Part shown: piece after piece, positions 7,615-17,191 of the stretch
How positions within the stretch are numbered: the first letter of the stretch is position 1
Layout: each line of letters starts with the position of its first letter
Assembly: GCA_022821385.1 (NCBI GenBank)
Contig: JAJEDR010000026.1
Location: 1-34,569, forward strand
Source: Rhodothermales bacterium
Lineage (GTDB): Bacteria; Bacteroidota; Rhodothermia; Rhodothermales; Bin80
Length of the DNA stretch: 34,569 nt
Reading direction: 5' to 3'
Notes under the pieces: generated by a model
What the model saw: the letters and a program-made list of their open reading frames with translations, nothing else
Databases searched by the model: none
What the model was told of the DNA's origin: nothing
Program-made: the position numbers and the translations under genes

Positions 7615-10600
7615 ATGCAAACGAACGGACGCAGACTCTTCGCCGCGCGCCAACTCGTGGTATACACTGCGGGGGCAGTGCTGATCTGGATGCTCCTGGC
7701 ACATGCAGTCGCGCAAGAAGATTGGCGACGAGATACACTCCCGGACATCGCGCCTGCGGATACGGACAGCGTAACGCTGTACCAGATTGATTCGCTGCGC
7801 TCAATGCTCTTCCGTCTGGGCCGGGATTCCGTCCGCACAATAGCATTGAACCTGGGCCTGGACAGCCTCTTTCTGGCCCGAATAGACTCGCTTTCGCCAC
7901 CCGACACCAACGAACGGGCTAAGCGATACCTGTCAAGCTTGACGCGGTCTGGACGATCAGCCACAGTATTCCGGTGGCCGCGACGATCACTCGGACCCGG
8001 GCTGTTTCCAGGCTGGCAACATGAGATTGAACTGGATTCTGTCACCGGTTCATTCTATACGATCACAGAACAGGTGGCCGGAATAGACGTCAGGCATGCC
8101 ATACGGCTTACCCGGGAACAATACCGGGATGAAAAACTGACCGCAGCTCTTAACCGAAACTGGCGTAACCTGGTTGAGCAACAACGAACTCTCGAGCAAC
8201 GGCAGCGTCGAGGTCTGGGGTTATCCATCTCTGTACCCGGTGGACGCCAGAGTGGATTCACAACCATCTTTGGGAAAAACGAGGTGGACCTGCGTGTCAA
8301 TGGCAGTGCAGATATCCGACCAGCGTTTGTTTACGATAAGAATGCGCAACAAGTCCTTGCCGGACGAGGATCGCAGTTGTCCCCTGAATTCAAAATGGAC
8401 CTGCGCCTCGGGGTAACCGGCACGATCGGGGATAAGATGCAGGTGAATGTCGACTGGGATACCAACCGCGACTTTGATTTTCAAAACCAACTGAAACTGG
8501 TCTATACCGGTTATGAGGATGAAATTATTCAGAGCATTGAAGCCGGTAACGTATTCCTGCAGACGCCGGCTACACTGATCCGGGGTGGACAAAGCCTTTT
8601 TGGTATAAAATCCGAATTTCAATTGGGAGCCTTTCGGCTGACAACAGTTGCCAGCCAGCAAGAGGGACAATCAAATAGTCTCTCACTTGATGGCGGAGCC
8701 GAAACATCAGAATTCAGCCGCAAGCCAACTGACTATAATCAACGTAAGCACTATTTCCTTAGTTATTACTTCCGTAATCGCTGGAATGATGCACTCAGCG
8801 ATCCCCCAAACATCATCCTGGATGCGGTCTTTTCACACATCACGGACCTTGAAGTCTGGAAATTAACGCCGGTCTCTCCGGAAGAGCAAAATGTCCGGCA
8901 GGTTATTGCTGTCGTGGACCTAGGTGAGCCCGCAAGGATCATAACAGAGGGACACCATTATACGGACGAACTTCACCCAAACAGTAATCTGGACCAGTAC
9001 GAACCTATAGAACTGCAGAATGAACTGCGTTTGGGATCTGCCGTGCCTCAGGATTATCTCGAGAGTGCTGCTATGGAGCAGCCTCTGACCACCGTGGATT
9101 ACCAGGTAGGACAGTTCAAAAAACTTGAGATTGGGCGCGACTATGATCTAGATGAAGGCCTAGGCTACATTACCCTCAGCCAAACCATCCAGGAAAGTGA
9201 GGCCCTTGCGGTATCCTTCCGCTACCTTGCAGGAGGAACAGAGATTCAGGTAGGTGATTTTTCCAGTCAAACCGGCGGTGGAGATAATAGCCAAGTTGGC
9301 GAACGTCTTGTATTGAAGCTGCTCAAACCAGTTAATCTTCAGCAGCCTGCGAACCTCGGAGAAGTAGATGAGCTTAACCCTGCGGCCTGGCACCTGGAAA
9401 TGCGTAACATCTATGCACTTGAGCGTGGGCTCTTACCAACCGAGTTTCTACTGGACATCAACCTTGAGCCGCCCGGCCAGGCTTCTACGCAGACTATTCA
9501 GGGGGTGACCGGACAGCAAACGCTGATCCAAGTACTTGGACTTGACCGCCTTAATGAAGATGGTGCAAAAAAGCCGGATAATCTGTTCGATTTCCTGCCC
9601 AACTACACGGTTATTCCTGGCGATGGGTTGTTGATTTTCCCGTACCTCGAGCCCTTCGGAGCACGTATGGAAGCCTTGATTGATGCCAGTGGACTCAATG
9701 ACGAAGATAAAACACAAGCAAAAGAATTGTACGTGTTCAGGGAGCTCTATACCCAAAAACAACTGAATGCTGTACGTAACACCGGCAAGAATATTTTCAC
9801 TATTGAGGGATCCTACAAGGGCGGCATCCCTTCCTTCTACGACCTGAGAGCTTATTCCGGCCTTGTTGAAGGGTCCGTGCGCGTCTCTTCGGGAGGCAAC
9901 ACACTCGTAGAGGGGGCAGACTACATCGTGGATTATCTGGGGGGTACGGTTACGATTATTAATCCTGTGCACCTGACTGCCGGGCGCGATATCGATATTG
10001 ATTACGAGGAAAACTCATTCTTCAATCTCCAACAGAAAACGCTTCTCGGTGCCAGGCTGGAGTACGCTCCACGCGAAGAATTCACGGCAGGCGGAACCAT
10101 AATGCGGCTTAGCCAGAAATCCATTACTGATAAATTCCGCATCGGAGAGGAGCCCGTCTCAAATGTGATCTGGGGTACAGATACACGCCTGCAACTGGAA
10201 CCTCGATGGCTTACGAGAGCAGTGGACTGGTTACCCCTGATCCAAACCAAAGAGGAGAGTTCAATCACTCTAGTCGGCGAATTTGCCCAGTTACGTCCGG
10301 GACACGTGCTAACCAATGCCTTTAAAGACCAACGGCGTGACCTTCGCAAGAATGGACTTGATTTTTTTTCAGATGAAACACAGGGGGTCTCCTATGTAGA
10401 CGACTTTGAAGGGTTTGAGAACCTGATTTCACTGATGCGCCAAGGCGCTTGGTTGCTAAGCAGCGCACCTATAATCGGGACGCACAGTGAACTGGGAGGT
10501 GTGGATACGCCTTTGCACAACGACGGACGATCGATTATGGGTTGGTATACCCTTAACGCGTCATCCCTGGAGCAGTTCACAGGAGACCTCGAGCCAGCAG

Positions 10601-13600
10601 TGCAGCTTGTCACACCACAACAGGTGTTCCCCAACCGGGAAACCCTGCAGAGTCAACGTATCCTTACAACCTTTGACCTCTACTTTACACCGCATGGACG
10701 GGGTCCCTACAATTATAATCGTGACCTTGGACGCTTCCTAGACAACCCTCGCGAGGCTTGGGGAGGCATTACACAACGATTAACCGAAGGGAATACCGAC
10801 TTCACTTCAAAGAACATTGAGTTTGTTGAGTTTGTGATGAGACCATTCCCCAAGGAGGGGGAAACAGACCCAAACGCAAAGCTGATCGTTGATATTGGCC
10901 GCATTAGCGAAGATGTGATCCCCGATAACAAGCTTAATACTGAGGATGGCCTTTCACTTTCCGAGGTCGGATCGGTGGGCAATCTGGCCAGATTGTCTAC
11001 CGGACAACAGAACCAAAAAATAAACCCCATTGAAGAAGGCGAACGCATTACCGAGGATGTTGGATTGGACGGCCTACCTTCATTCCCCAACAACAAATTT
11101 GAACTGGAGGGCGGGGCAGGTACCGAGCAAGTTGTGTTTGCCGACTTCCTTTCATCTCTGGATAATACCGTAAGTGTTAGATATCCCGAAATACTGGCAC
11201 GGGAAAGGGCAAAAGCCCTATTGGATCCCTCTGCCGACGACTACTATTACTTCCTTAACGAAAGTTTTTTCAGCAACAATCAATTTTTCCCTGGAGGGGC
11301 CACTATCCAGGAAAGGTTTACGCGGTTCTTCGCGGGACATGAACTCAATACCTTTGATGCTCAGAATAAATTGGGCCCCGACGGAGATAACAGCGGAAAC
11401 TCTCGACTACCTGATACCGAGGACATCAACCTGAACTCCGCCTCTGACACCGACAACAGCTACTTTCAATATGAAGTGCCGCTGAATCTCACAACCCTGG
11501 ATGAGCTTGCTCGGCCCGAAAACACCAACGATTACATCATCAACGAAATCGAATCTCCAGGAGGCGGGGGCACCGGATGGTATTTGGTACGCATACCAGT
11601 CAAGAATTTCACCCGCAGAGTAGGGAGCATCCAGGACTTCACACTCATGGAGTCTATCCGCCTGTGGACTACCGGACATACCTCCCCGATAACCATACGG
11701 TTTGCGGCTCTCGAGCTCGTTGGAAGTCAATGGCGAGCGAATGATTTGGTCAACGCAACGGATATTGATGGAGAACCTATTCCGCCTGAGGATCCGTTAA
11801 CGGGAGCGCGAATCAGTATTGAGAGCATCAACAACGAGGAGAATCCCAACTATGAGATCCCAAAAGGCGCGGTCAGGAACCGTATCCGTGATCAACATTC
11901 GGGTAGCATTGTGGATGCCAGAGAACAAGCCATGATTATTCGTGCAAGTAATCTTCGTGCCAACCGGCATTTGGCAGTCTATCGCACCTACACCTCTCCT
12001 CAGGATCTTCTCAAATACAGAAACCTGCGCATGTTTCTGCACCTTGACGGAACCATTGACGGCAGACCTCTCGAGGCTGAAGATCGGGAAGCAGTGAGAT
12101 TTTTTATGCGACTGGGCGCAAACGAAGACTCGGACTATTACGAGTATGAGCAACCACTTACCCCTAGCCCACTTTACAATTTGCCCGACGGATCAAACGA
12201 ACGCGCCGATTACCTGTGGCGCACCAATCAACCCAATCCTGATCCAGATGGCCAGGGCTTTGTTGACCTCAACTCCGTGAACATCGTTCTGAGTTCCCTG
12301 AACCAGATGAAATTCCTGCGCGACAGTTATGAGGACGAGTCTGGTGCCGGCTTTAATCCCACAGAAGTGTTCTGGAGCGATGAGCACGCAAACTTTCAGT
12401 CTAACTTGGCAGAGTTTGCCCCGCCGGGTACACGAATAGGAATTCGCGGAACGCCCAGCCTTAACCGGGTAAATACCATCGTGATCGGAATCCGTAACGC
12501 CTCCGGGGAAGAACAGGCGGTGATTGACGCAAATATGTGGGTAAATGAACTCCGAGTTTCCGGGTATGATCAGGAAGTAGGCTATGCAACCTATGGAACA
12601 GCGGATATCAAGTTAGCTGATCTTGCACGTATGAAGCTGTCAATGCGCATCCAATCGGACGGCTTTGGTGGGCTTTCGAGTACACTGGCAGACAGAGACC
12701 AACTTAACATCCAAAACTGGACCGTAAACTCCCAGTTGAATATGGACAAATTCATTCCCGAACAGTTCGGATGGAGCTTGCCTGTCAGCGTAGAGGTGAA
12801 GGAAGATTCCAGTACTCCACGATTTGATCCAAACCGTGGAGATATACGCGTAAGCAGCCTCCAAGATGCAATCGCTGCGGATTCTACGCTAACCAGTGAG
12901 GAAATTTCTGCTCGCCAGGATCAGATTCGCGAGGAGGCTCAGACGTTTTCCAGGGGATCCTCGTACACTGCGCGAATCAACAAGAGCGGATCACGTTCGC
13001 GCTTGCTGCGCAATACTGTTGATGGACTGGCTTTCAGTTATTCACGCTCAGATACTGAAGGGCGTACACCCACACAGACCTTTCGAAACTCCTGGCGGTG
13101 GAATACTTCGTTGAGTTACCGCCTACAAGTGCGTAGCCCACGCGTGTTGCGGCTGTTTTCGTGGCTGGAGGAGATACCTGTTCTGAGGCTGTTAAGCACT
13201 ATTGGTCTCAACTACCTGCCCTCTTCTCTCGACTACAGTTTGACTGCGAATCGTGCATTCACCTCGTCAAAGCAACGTCCAGACCCAGTTCGCCGACGTG
13301 GCTCAGAGTTACCTCTAGACATACAATTCCCCGTTCGTCCACAGCACCAGTTCACTCATTCTCGAAACTTCGGATTCCAGTTCAACCCGTTCGGGTTCCT
13401 GAATTTGAATTTGAATTCAAACACAAACCAGAGCCTGAATGCCATTGGGGTAGATACACTTTACGCCGTCATTTTGGTCGATTCCACTGGCGCAGAGTCC
13501 CGACTCGAAGATACATCTCTGGCCTCACTGCTTGATGAAGGAGTAATTGATAAATCCCAGATAGGGTCGAGCGCATTTGAACTCACCAGCCTGCGGCATC

Positions 13601-15540
13601 GCAAATTTGGACCGGTATTCAGGCGGGCGCTCGGAGGAGGCGTTCCTGGTGGGCCTTCTGTTCGGACGGAATCTTACAGCTCTCAATTGAACGCGACCTT
13701 TCGCCCACGGCTTCAGCGTTACGACGTTCTATCCTGGGTGCAGGTGCAGGATATGACCTACGCAGCAAACTTTAGCTGGTCAAATGGATCGGTGGGCAAT
13801 AACACCGGGGCTCGGATCAGCGCCAACATTACTCTCCGGGCAGGTCTCAGCCTGCGCCCACAGGACTTGTTCGAAAAGTTTGGTTTCTACAAGCGACTCC
13901 AGGATTCGCAGCGCGCTGCCGAGGCGGCTGCACAGTCTCGGCGCCAACAAAAAGAGTCTGAACGACGCGAGCGCCGCGAGCAGAGACGCAAAGAAGCAGA
14001 ACGTCGAAGAGCCGAGAGGGCAGACACTACCACCACACAAGAAGCGCCGGGAGTCGACGTAGCCGATCCCGATGACATACCATCCATTGATATACCGGCA
14101 TTTGATGAGCCCCAAACCCCGGCAGAAGACTCTACACGTGGACGGAGATTCCGACTTCCCCCAAGCCTTACCCCCAAAGCACTCACGCGCCGGCTGCTAC
14201 TTGCTATCACAGGTATCCGGGATTTATCGGTGAGCTATAATGGTGCGCGCCAGTCTTCGGCCAATAACATAGGCCGTTTGGACGAAACTGGCACCGTACA
14301 GGTTAACTACAGACTGCGTGATGCGGTGTTCAACGGCGAGGGCCCCTCACTTAGGTATCGACTGGGACTTGATCGCACTATCGCACCCGATGAAGGTCGC
14401 ATTATCAATGAACGTCTGCAGGTGACCGACGCACTCAACGATGTGAATCGGTGGTCTGCCCAGACCTCACTTAACCTGTCATCCAGCTTACGAATCTCAT
14501 TGAACTGGAGAATGGAGAACAGTAACCGAGAGAATCTTACCTACCGAATTCTAGACGACGGGCTGCCCGGGGCGGATACAACTCGCAACGGTAACATTTC
14601 TACATCGGCCTGGGCAATTGGCGCCTCGTACAGCTCCCTGTTTACGGCACAACTGGATCAGTTCCGCGCAGACTGTGGGGAAGCCTGCGTATCCGGTGGT
14701 ATACTGCCCGATACACTTTTCTCATCTGCCCTGACAAATCGACTGGTTTACGAAGATTTCCAGTCAAGTTATCTTACGCTTGGAGCTGGCGGTACCATGC
14801 CCTTCCCGCTGCCGAGTTGGAACATCACATACACGGGAGTCTCGAAGTGGCCAATTATTCGAAGGCTCGCGCAGTCGGCCACGTTACGTCATAGTTATGC
14901 TGCGGATTTCTCGTCAGACTTTAGATCCAATCTCCGTGGTGGCCAATTGGATGCTTTTCGCCTGGGAACCGGCCCCGTTGTCGCCTTTAACATTCCCGCG
15001 GAGGAAATCGATGCTGCACGACTCAACGAAAGATTCCAGCCGTTGATTGCGATAGATCTTTCTTTCAAGGGCAGTATCCAGACCAGTGTGGCATGGAATA
15101 AGTCAAATTCATACTCCCTGAGTACGACCAACAACGTGGTCAACGAAAATCGAAACAACCAGATCGCAATTACTGCCTCTTGGGCTAAAACAGGGATGCG
15201 GCTCCCATTCTTGCGTCGTACACTCAACAACCGAATCAATATGTCTATCTCAGTTTCCAGAACCGCTAACGATGACCGCAGCTTTTACATCCGTCGGGCA
15301 ATGGAATTTGCGGCAATTGATCCAGAGTTTGATATAGCGCGCGCATTGGAAGAGCCATTTGTGGATGTACTTACCAGTACGTCCATGATAGAGATACAGC
15401 CTAAGATTGGCTATCAATTCAGCAATGTCGTTTCGGCTGATCTGTTTGTTGACTACGAGGATTTTATCGGGGACAGTCGACGACTTCCCTACACCAGGAT
15501 TAACGGCGGATTCAACCTCCGCGTAAACTTCTCACACTAA
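7615..15540 (+). CDS. sprA: Type IX secretion outer-membrane translocon SprA (Sov)
   Basis: At 2641 residues this is the size expected of SprA/Sov, the very large outer-membrane beta-barrel that conducts type IX secretion clients. A signal peptide occupies about residues 1-34 (hydrophobic run, AHAVAQ cleavage region). The first half contains SprA_N-type motility/secretion modules (for example GLGLSISVPGGRQSGFTTIFGKNEVDLRVNGSADI near residue 200, and the ELRVSGYD stretch near 1650). The rest alternates aromatic and polar residues as expected for barrel strands and ends in a beta-signal-like GGFNLRVNFSH. An Arg/Glu-rich, coiled-coil-like stretch followed by an acidic, Pro/Asp-rich segment fills about residues 2095-2180; it is probably a long periplasmic turn. 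lipB starts one base after the stop. Confidence 0.95.
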   Translation: MQTNGRRLFAARQLVVYTAGAVLIWMLLAHAVAQEDWRRDTLPDIAPADTDSVTLYQIDSLRSMLFRLGRDSVRTIALNLGLDSLFLARIDSLSPPDTNERAKRYLSSLTRSGRSATVFRWPRRSLGPGLFPGWQHEIELDSVTGSFYTITEQVAGIDVRHAIRLTREQYRDEKLTAALNRNWRNLVEQQRTLEQRQRRGLGLSISVPGGRQSGFTTIFGKNEVDLRVNGSADIRPAFVYDKNAQQVLAGRGSQLSPEFKMDLRLGVTGTIGDKMQVNVDWDTNRDFDFQNQLKLVYTGYEDEIIQSIEAGNVFLQTPATLIRGGQSLFGIKSEFQLGAFRLTTVASQQEGQSNSLSLDGGAETSEFSRKPTDYNQRKHYFLSYYFRNRWNDALSDPPNIILDAVFSHITDLEVWKLTPVSPEEQNVRQVIAVVDLGEPARIITEGHHYTDELHPNSNLDQYEPIELQNELRLGSAVPQDYLESAAMEQPLTTVDYQVGQFKKLEIGRDYDLDEGLGYITLSQTIQESEALAVSFRYLAGGTEIQVGDFSSQTGGGDNSQVGERLVLKLLKPVNLQQPANLGEVDELNPAAWHLEMRNIYALERGLLPTEFLLDINLEPPGQASTQTIQGVTGQQTLIQVLGLDRLNEDGAKKPDNLFDFLPNYTVIPGDGLLIFPYLEPFGARMEALIDASGLNDEDKTQAKELYVFRELYTQKQLNAVRNTGKNIFTIEGSYKGGIPSFYDLRAYSGLVEGSVRVSSGGNTLVEGADYIVDYLGGTVTIINPVHLTAGRDIDIDYEENSFFNLQQKTLLGARLEYAPREEFTAGGTIMRLSQKSITDKFRIGEEPVSNVIWGTDTRLQLEPRWLTRAVDWLPLIQTKEESSITLVGEFAQLRPGHVLTNAFKDQRRDLRKNGLDFFSDETQGVSYVDDFEGFENLISLMRQGAWLLSSAPIIGTHSELGGVDTPLHNDGRSIMGWYTLNASSLEQFTGDLEPAVQLVTPQQVFPNRETLQSQRILTTFDLYFTPHGRGPYNYNRDLGRFLDNPREAWGGITQRLTEGNTDFTSKNIEFVEFVMRPFPKEGETDPNAKLIVDIGRISEDVIPDNKLNTEDGLSLSEVGSVGNLARLSTGQQNQKINPIEEGERITEDVGLDGLPSFPNNKFELEGGAGTEQVVFADFLSSLDNTVSVRYPEILARERAKALLDPSADDYYYFLNESFFSNNQFFPGGATIQERFTRFFAGHELNTFDAQNKLGPDGDNSGNSRLPDTEDINLNSASDTDNSYFQYEVPLNLTTLDELARPENTNDYIINEIESPGGGGTGWYLVRIPVKNFTRRVGSIQDFTLMESIRLWTTGHTSPITIRFAALELVGSQWRANDLVNATDIDGEPIPPEDPLTGARISIESINNEENPNYEIPKGAVRNRIRDQHSGSIVDAREQAMIIRASNLRANRHLAVYRTYTSPQDLLKYRNLRMFLHLDGTIDGRPLEAEDREAVRFFMRLGANEDSDYYEYEQPLTPSPLYNLPDGSNERADYLWRTNQPNPDPDGQGFVDLNSVNIVLSSLNQMKFLRDSYEDESGAGFNPTEVFWSDEHANFQSNLAEFAPPGTRIGIRGTPSLNRVNTIVIGIRNASGEEQAVIDANMWVNELRVSGYDQEVGYATYGTADIKLADLARMKLSMRIQSDGFGGLSSTLADRDQLNIQNWTVNSQLNMDKFIPEQFGWSLPVSVEVKEDSSTPRFDPNRGDIRVSSLQDAIAADSTLTSEEISARQDQIREEAQTFSRGSSYTARINKSGSRSRLLRNTVDGLAFSYSRSDTEGRTPTQTFRNSWRWNTSLSYRLQVRSPRVLRLFSWLEEIPVLRLLSTIGLNYLPSSLDYSLTANRAFTSSKQRPDPVRRRGSELPLDIQFPVRPQHQFTHSRNFGFQFNPFGFLNLNLNSNTNQSLNAIGVDTLYAVILVDSTGAESRLEDTSLASLLDEGVIDKSQIGSSAFELTSLRHRKFGPVFRRALGGGVPGGPSVRTESYSSQLNATFRPRLQRYDVLSWVQVQDMTYAANFSWSNGSVGNNTGARISANITLRAGLSLRPQDLFEKFGFYKRLQDSQRAAEAAAQSRRQQKESERRERREQRRKEAERRRAERADTTTTQEAPGVDVADPDDIPSIDIPAFDEPQTPAEDSTRGRRFRLPPSLTPKALTRRLLLAITGIRDLSVSYNGARQSSANNIGRLDETGTVQVNYRLRDAVFNGEGPSLRYRLGLDRTIAPDEGRIINERLQVTDALNDVNRWSAQTSLNLSSSLRISLNWRMENSNRENLTYRILDDGLPGADTTRNGNISTSAWAIGASYSSLFTAQLDQFRADCGEACVSGGILPDTLFSSALTNRLVYEDFQSSYLTLGAGGTMPFPLPSWNITYTGVSKWPIIRRLAQSATLRHSYAADFSSDFRSNLRGGQLDAFRLGTGPVVAFNIPAEEIDAARLNERFQPLIAIDLSFKGSIQTSVAWNKSNSYSLSTTNNVVNENRNNQIAITASWAKTGMRLPFLRRTLNNRINMSISVSRTANDDRSFYIRRAMEFAAIDPEFDIARALEEPFVDVLTSTSMIEIQPKIGYQFSNVVSADLFVDYEDFIGDSRRLPYTRINGGFNLRVNFSH

Positions 15541-15541
15541 A

Positions 15542-16297
15542 GTGTCCAGACGAGAAACGGCAGTAATTTATCACTTGGGTCGTGTGGCTTACCGGCCTGC
15601 CTGGGTACTCCAGGAAGCGATCAAAGATCGTCTTATTCAGGCCAAAAAAAACGGTGAGAATCTACCCCACGTTATGCTGTTACTTGAGCACCCTCCGGTC
15701 TTCACCATGGGCAAAAGTGGCAATGACCGACATCTTCTTGCTCCCGGAAATGCGGATGTGGTCTACATTGATCGTGGAGGGGATGTAACCTACCACGGTC
15801 CAGGCCAGCTCGTGGCGTACTTCTTGTTAGATCTGGACCGATTATACAGGGACCTGCACCGATTCATGCGAGACCTGGAGGAGATCGTCCTTCGCACGCT
15901 TGACGAGTTTGGCTTGACAGGATTCCGCGTGCCCAAGCGCACGGGAGTATGGGTCGGAGAGGAAGGAATTGAGCGAAAAATCTGTGCCTTTGGTATCCAT
16001 GTCAGCCGCTGGGTAACCACACATGGACTTGCCTTGAATATTGACCCGGACTTGCGATACTTCAGCAGAATTACTCCCTGCGGTATCGCCGACCGCGGGA
16101 CTACCTCAATGGTTAAGGAATTGGGGAAATCCTGTGACCCCAACACCGTTGCCCGCTCAATATCGTACCATTTTGACGCAGTGTTCGGGATACAGTCTCA
16201 AGAGCTTAGCGGAGCTGAAGCGTACAGACACTTGGAAGATCTGCTGGATCAAAAAGACGTTATCCAGCACCTAATCCCCCAACCAATAATGGGCTGA
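15542..16297 (+). CDS. lipB: Octanoyl-[ACP]:protein N-octanoyltransferase
   Basis: LipB moves the octanoyl group from acyl carrier protein to the lipoyl domains of dehydrogenase complexes and GcvH, the first step of lipoate synthesis. Family motifs are RGGDVTYHGPGQLVAYFL, then ERKICAFGIHVSRW with the catalytic lysine at residue 146, and NIDPDLRYFSRITPCGI with the acyl-thioester cysteine at residue 180. The length (251 aa) is slightly long because of the C-terminal tail. The start is a GTG one base after the sprA stop, so translation is probably coupled to the end of sprA. No lipA is visible in the window. Confidence 0.95.
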   Translation: MSRRETAVIYHLGRVAYRPAWVLQEAIKDRLIQAKKNGENLPHVMLLLEHPPVFTMGKSGNDRHLLAPGNADVVYIDRGGDVTYHGPGQLVAYFLLDLDRLYRDLHRFMRDLEEIVLRTLDEFGLTGFRVPKRTGVWVGEEGIERKICAFGIHVSRWVTTHGLALNIDPDLRYFSRITPCGIADRGTTSMVKELGKSCDPNTVARSISYHFDAVFGIQSQELSGAEAYRHLEDLLDQKDVIQHLIPQPIMG

Positions 16298-16303
16298 GAA
16301 AAA

Positions 16304-16657
16304 ATGGAAGATTCTTTTATGGTAGGGTTTGCGACTGATTTACTTCGCCAGTGGCTCCAGGATGTTTCTGAAGAGAACCTCTCGTATGCTGAAGTCCTGC
16401 TGTACGATCCCAACAGCATGAAAGAAAAATATTCGGCCAGCTATTCCTTTGGAGACCAAGCCTATAGTCTCTATCGAACGTGTGAGTGGGAGGAGGTAAT
16501 TGAGGATTCCGAACATATTTATTCCAGCGTTATTGAGGAAATTGAAAGCTCGCAAGATGTGTCTGATATCTGCAATTCAATTATCAGATTAGCAAAAGAA
16601 GAACGACTGTTGCCACTATTCACCAAATGTGAAGTCAGTGAGGATATCGATCAATAG
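16304..16657 (+). CDS. Acidic protein of unknown function
   Basis: I do not recognise this 117-aa protein. It is strongly acidic, predicted mostly helical, has no signal peptide or membrane segment, and carries three scattered cysteines, so it is likely cytoplasmic. Its ATG follows the lipB stop by six bases, with a purine-rich GAGAAAAA stretch just before it, so it probably belongs to the sprA-lipB transcript. The last 16 bases of the gene, including the stop codon, are duplicated in tandem immediately downstream. The tight spacing argues for a real gene, but I assign no function. Confidence 0.65.
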   Translation: MEDSFMVGFATDLLRQWLQDVSEENLSYAEVLLYDPNSMKEKYSASYSFGDQAYSLYRTCEWEEVIEDSEHIYSSVIEEIESSQDVSDICNSIIRLAKEERLLPLFTKCEVSEDIDQ

Positions 16658-16673
16658 GGATATCGATCAATAG
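16642..16673. repeat. Perfect 16-bp tandem duplication (two copies)
   Basis: The unit GGATATCGATCAATAG occurs twice in direct succession, at 16642-16657 and 16658-16673, followed by a further GGA. The first copy encodes the last residues (DIDQ) and stop of the acidic protein; the second copy repeats the stop in a shifted frame. The core ATATCGAT is nearly palindromic. It looks like a recent slippage duplication. Confidence 0.95.
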
Positions 16674-16684
16674 GGACCCGAATA

Positions 16685-17191
16685 TTAGTCTGACTCAGTG
16701 TACTCCACCACGAATGGTACAACTGAGTCATTGAGTTTTAGCGTGTAGTGGCCCTGCACAAAACCGTCCTCCAACATCAAGTAGAGCCTGTAGGGTCTGC
16801 GAACGCTTGCACACACTCGCGACTGTGGTCTGCGCATTTGCAAGGTTGCAGTTACCATATTCCCTGTTCTTTCCTGGTCAAAGGCATGTAATTCCATGCA
16901 TGCATCCGGTAAGCTGCCTTTCACTAAAATCTCTACATGTACCGTATCGGTTTGCAGTTGCATAAGGTCTGGACGAACGATAACATGATCGAAGGTCGCA
17001 GGGAAGTAGGCAAATTCCAGCTCTTCTTCGGGTACACTGATCGTAACGGCATTATATCCATCGGGAGCCTGGCCCTCATAGCGATGGCCGAAGCTCGTAT
17101 CTGGATCTGGTGGGTCTGTGGCGACGGGGCCACTGCATGCCGTAAAAACCCCTAGTGAGGCAACTACAAATAATGTGAGGCTTTCCCTCAT
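16685..17191 (-). CDS. Lipoprotein of unknown function
   Basis: A 168-aa protein with a type II signal peptide: a short hydrophobic run followed by the lipobox FTAC, placing the lipidated cysteine at residue 19. A proline/aspartate-rich linker (about 20-35) leads into a beta-rich domain of about 130 residues containing two cysteines that could form a disulfide (CMELHAFDQ and RVCASVRRPYRLYLM). I do not recognise the domain. The ATG overlaps the rsfS stop by four bases (ATGA), so the two are translated together, although a functional link to the ribosome factor is unlikely. It is convergent with the acidic protein gene, about 27 bases away. Confidence 0.75.
   Translation of the reverse strand: MRESLTLFVVASLGVFTACSGPVATDPPDPDTSFGHRYEGQAPDGYNAVTISVPEEELEFAYFPATFDHVIVRPDLMQLQTDTVHVEILVKGSLPDACMELHAFDQERTGNMVTATLQMRRPQSRVCASVRRPYRLYLMLEDGFVQGHYTLKLNDSVVPFVVEYTESD

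Noticed and set aside
7547..8045. Minus-strand frames overlapping the start of sprA
   Set aside because: They overlap the sprA signal peptide and N-terminus antisense, with Arg/Ser-rich shadow composition.
13780..14210. Minus-strand frames with leucine/alanine-rich segments opposite the charged SprA loop
   Set aside because: They are the complement of the Arg/Glu codon repeat, not independent genes.
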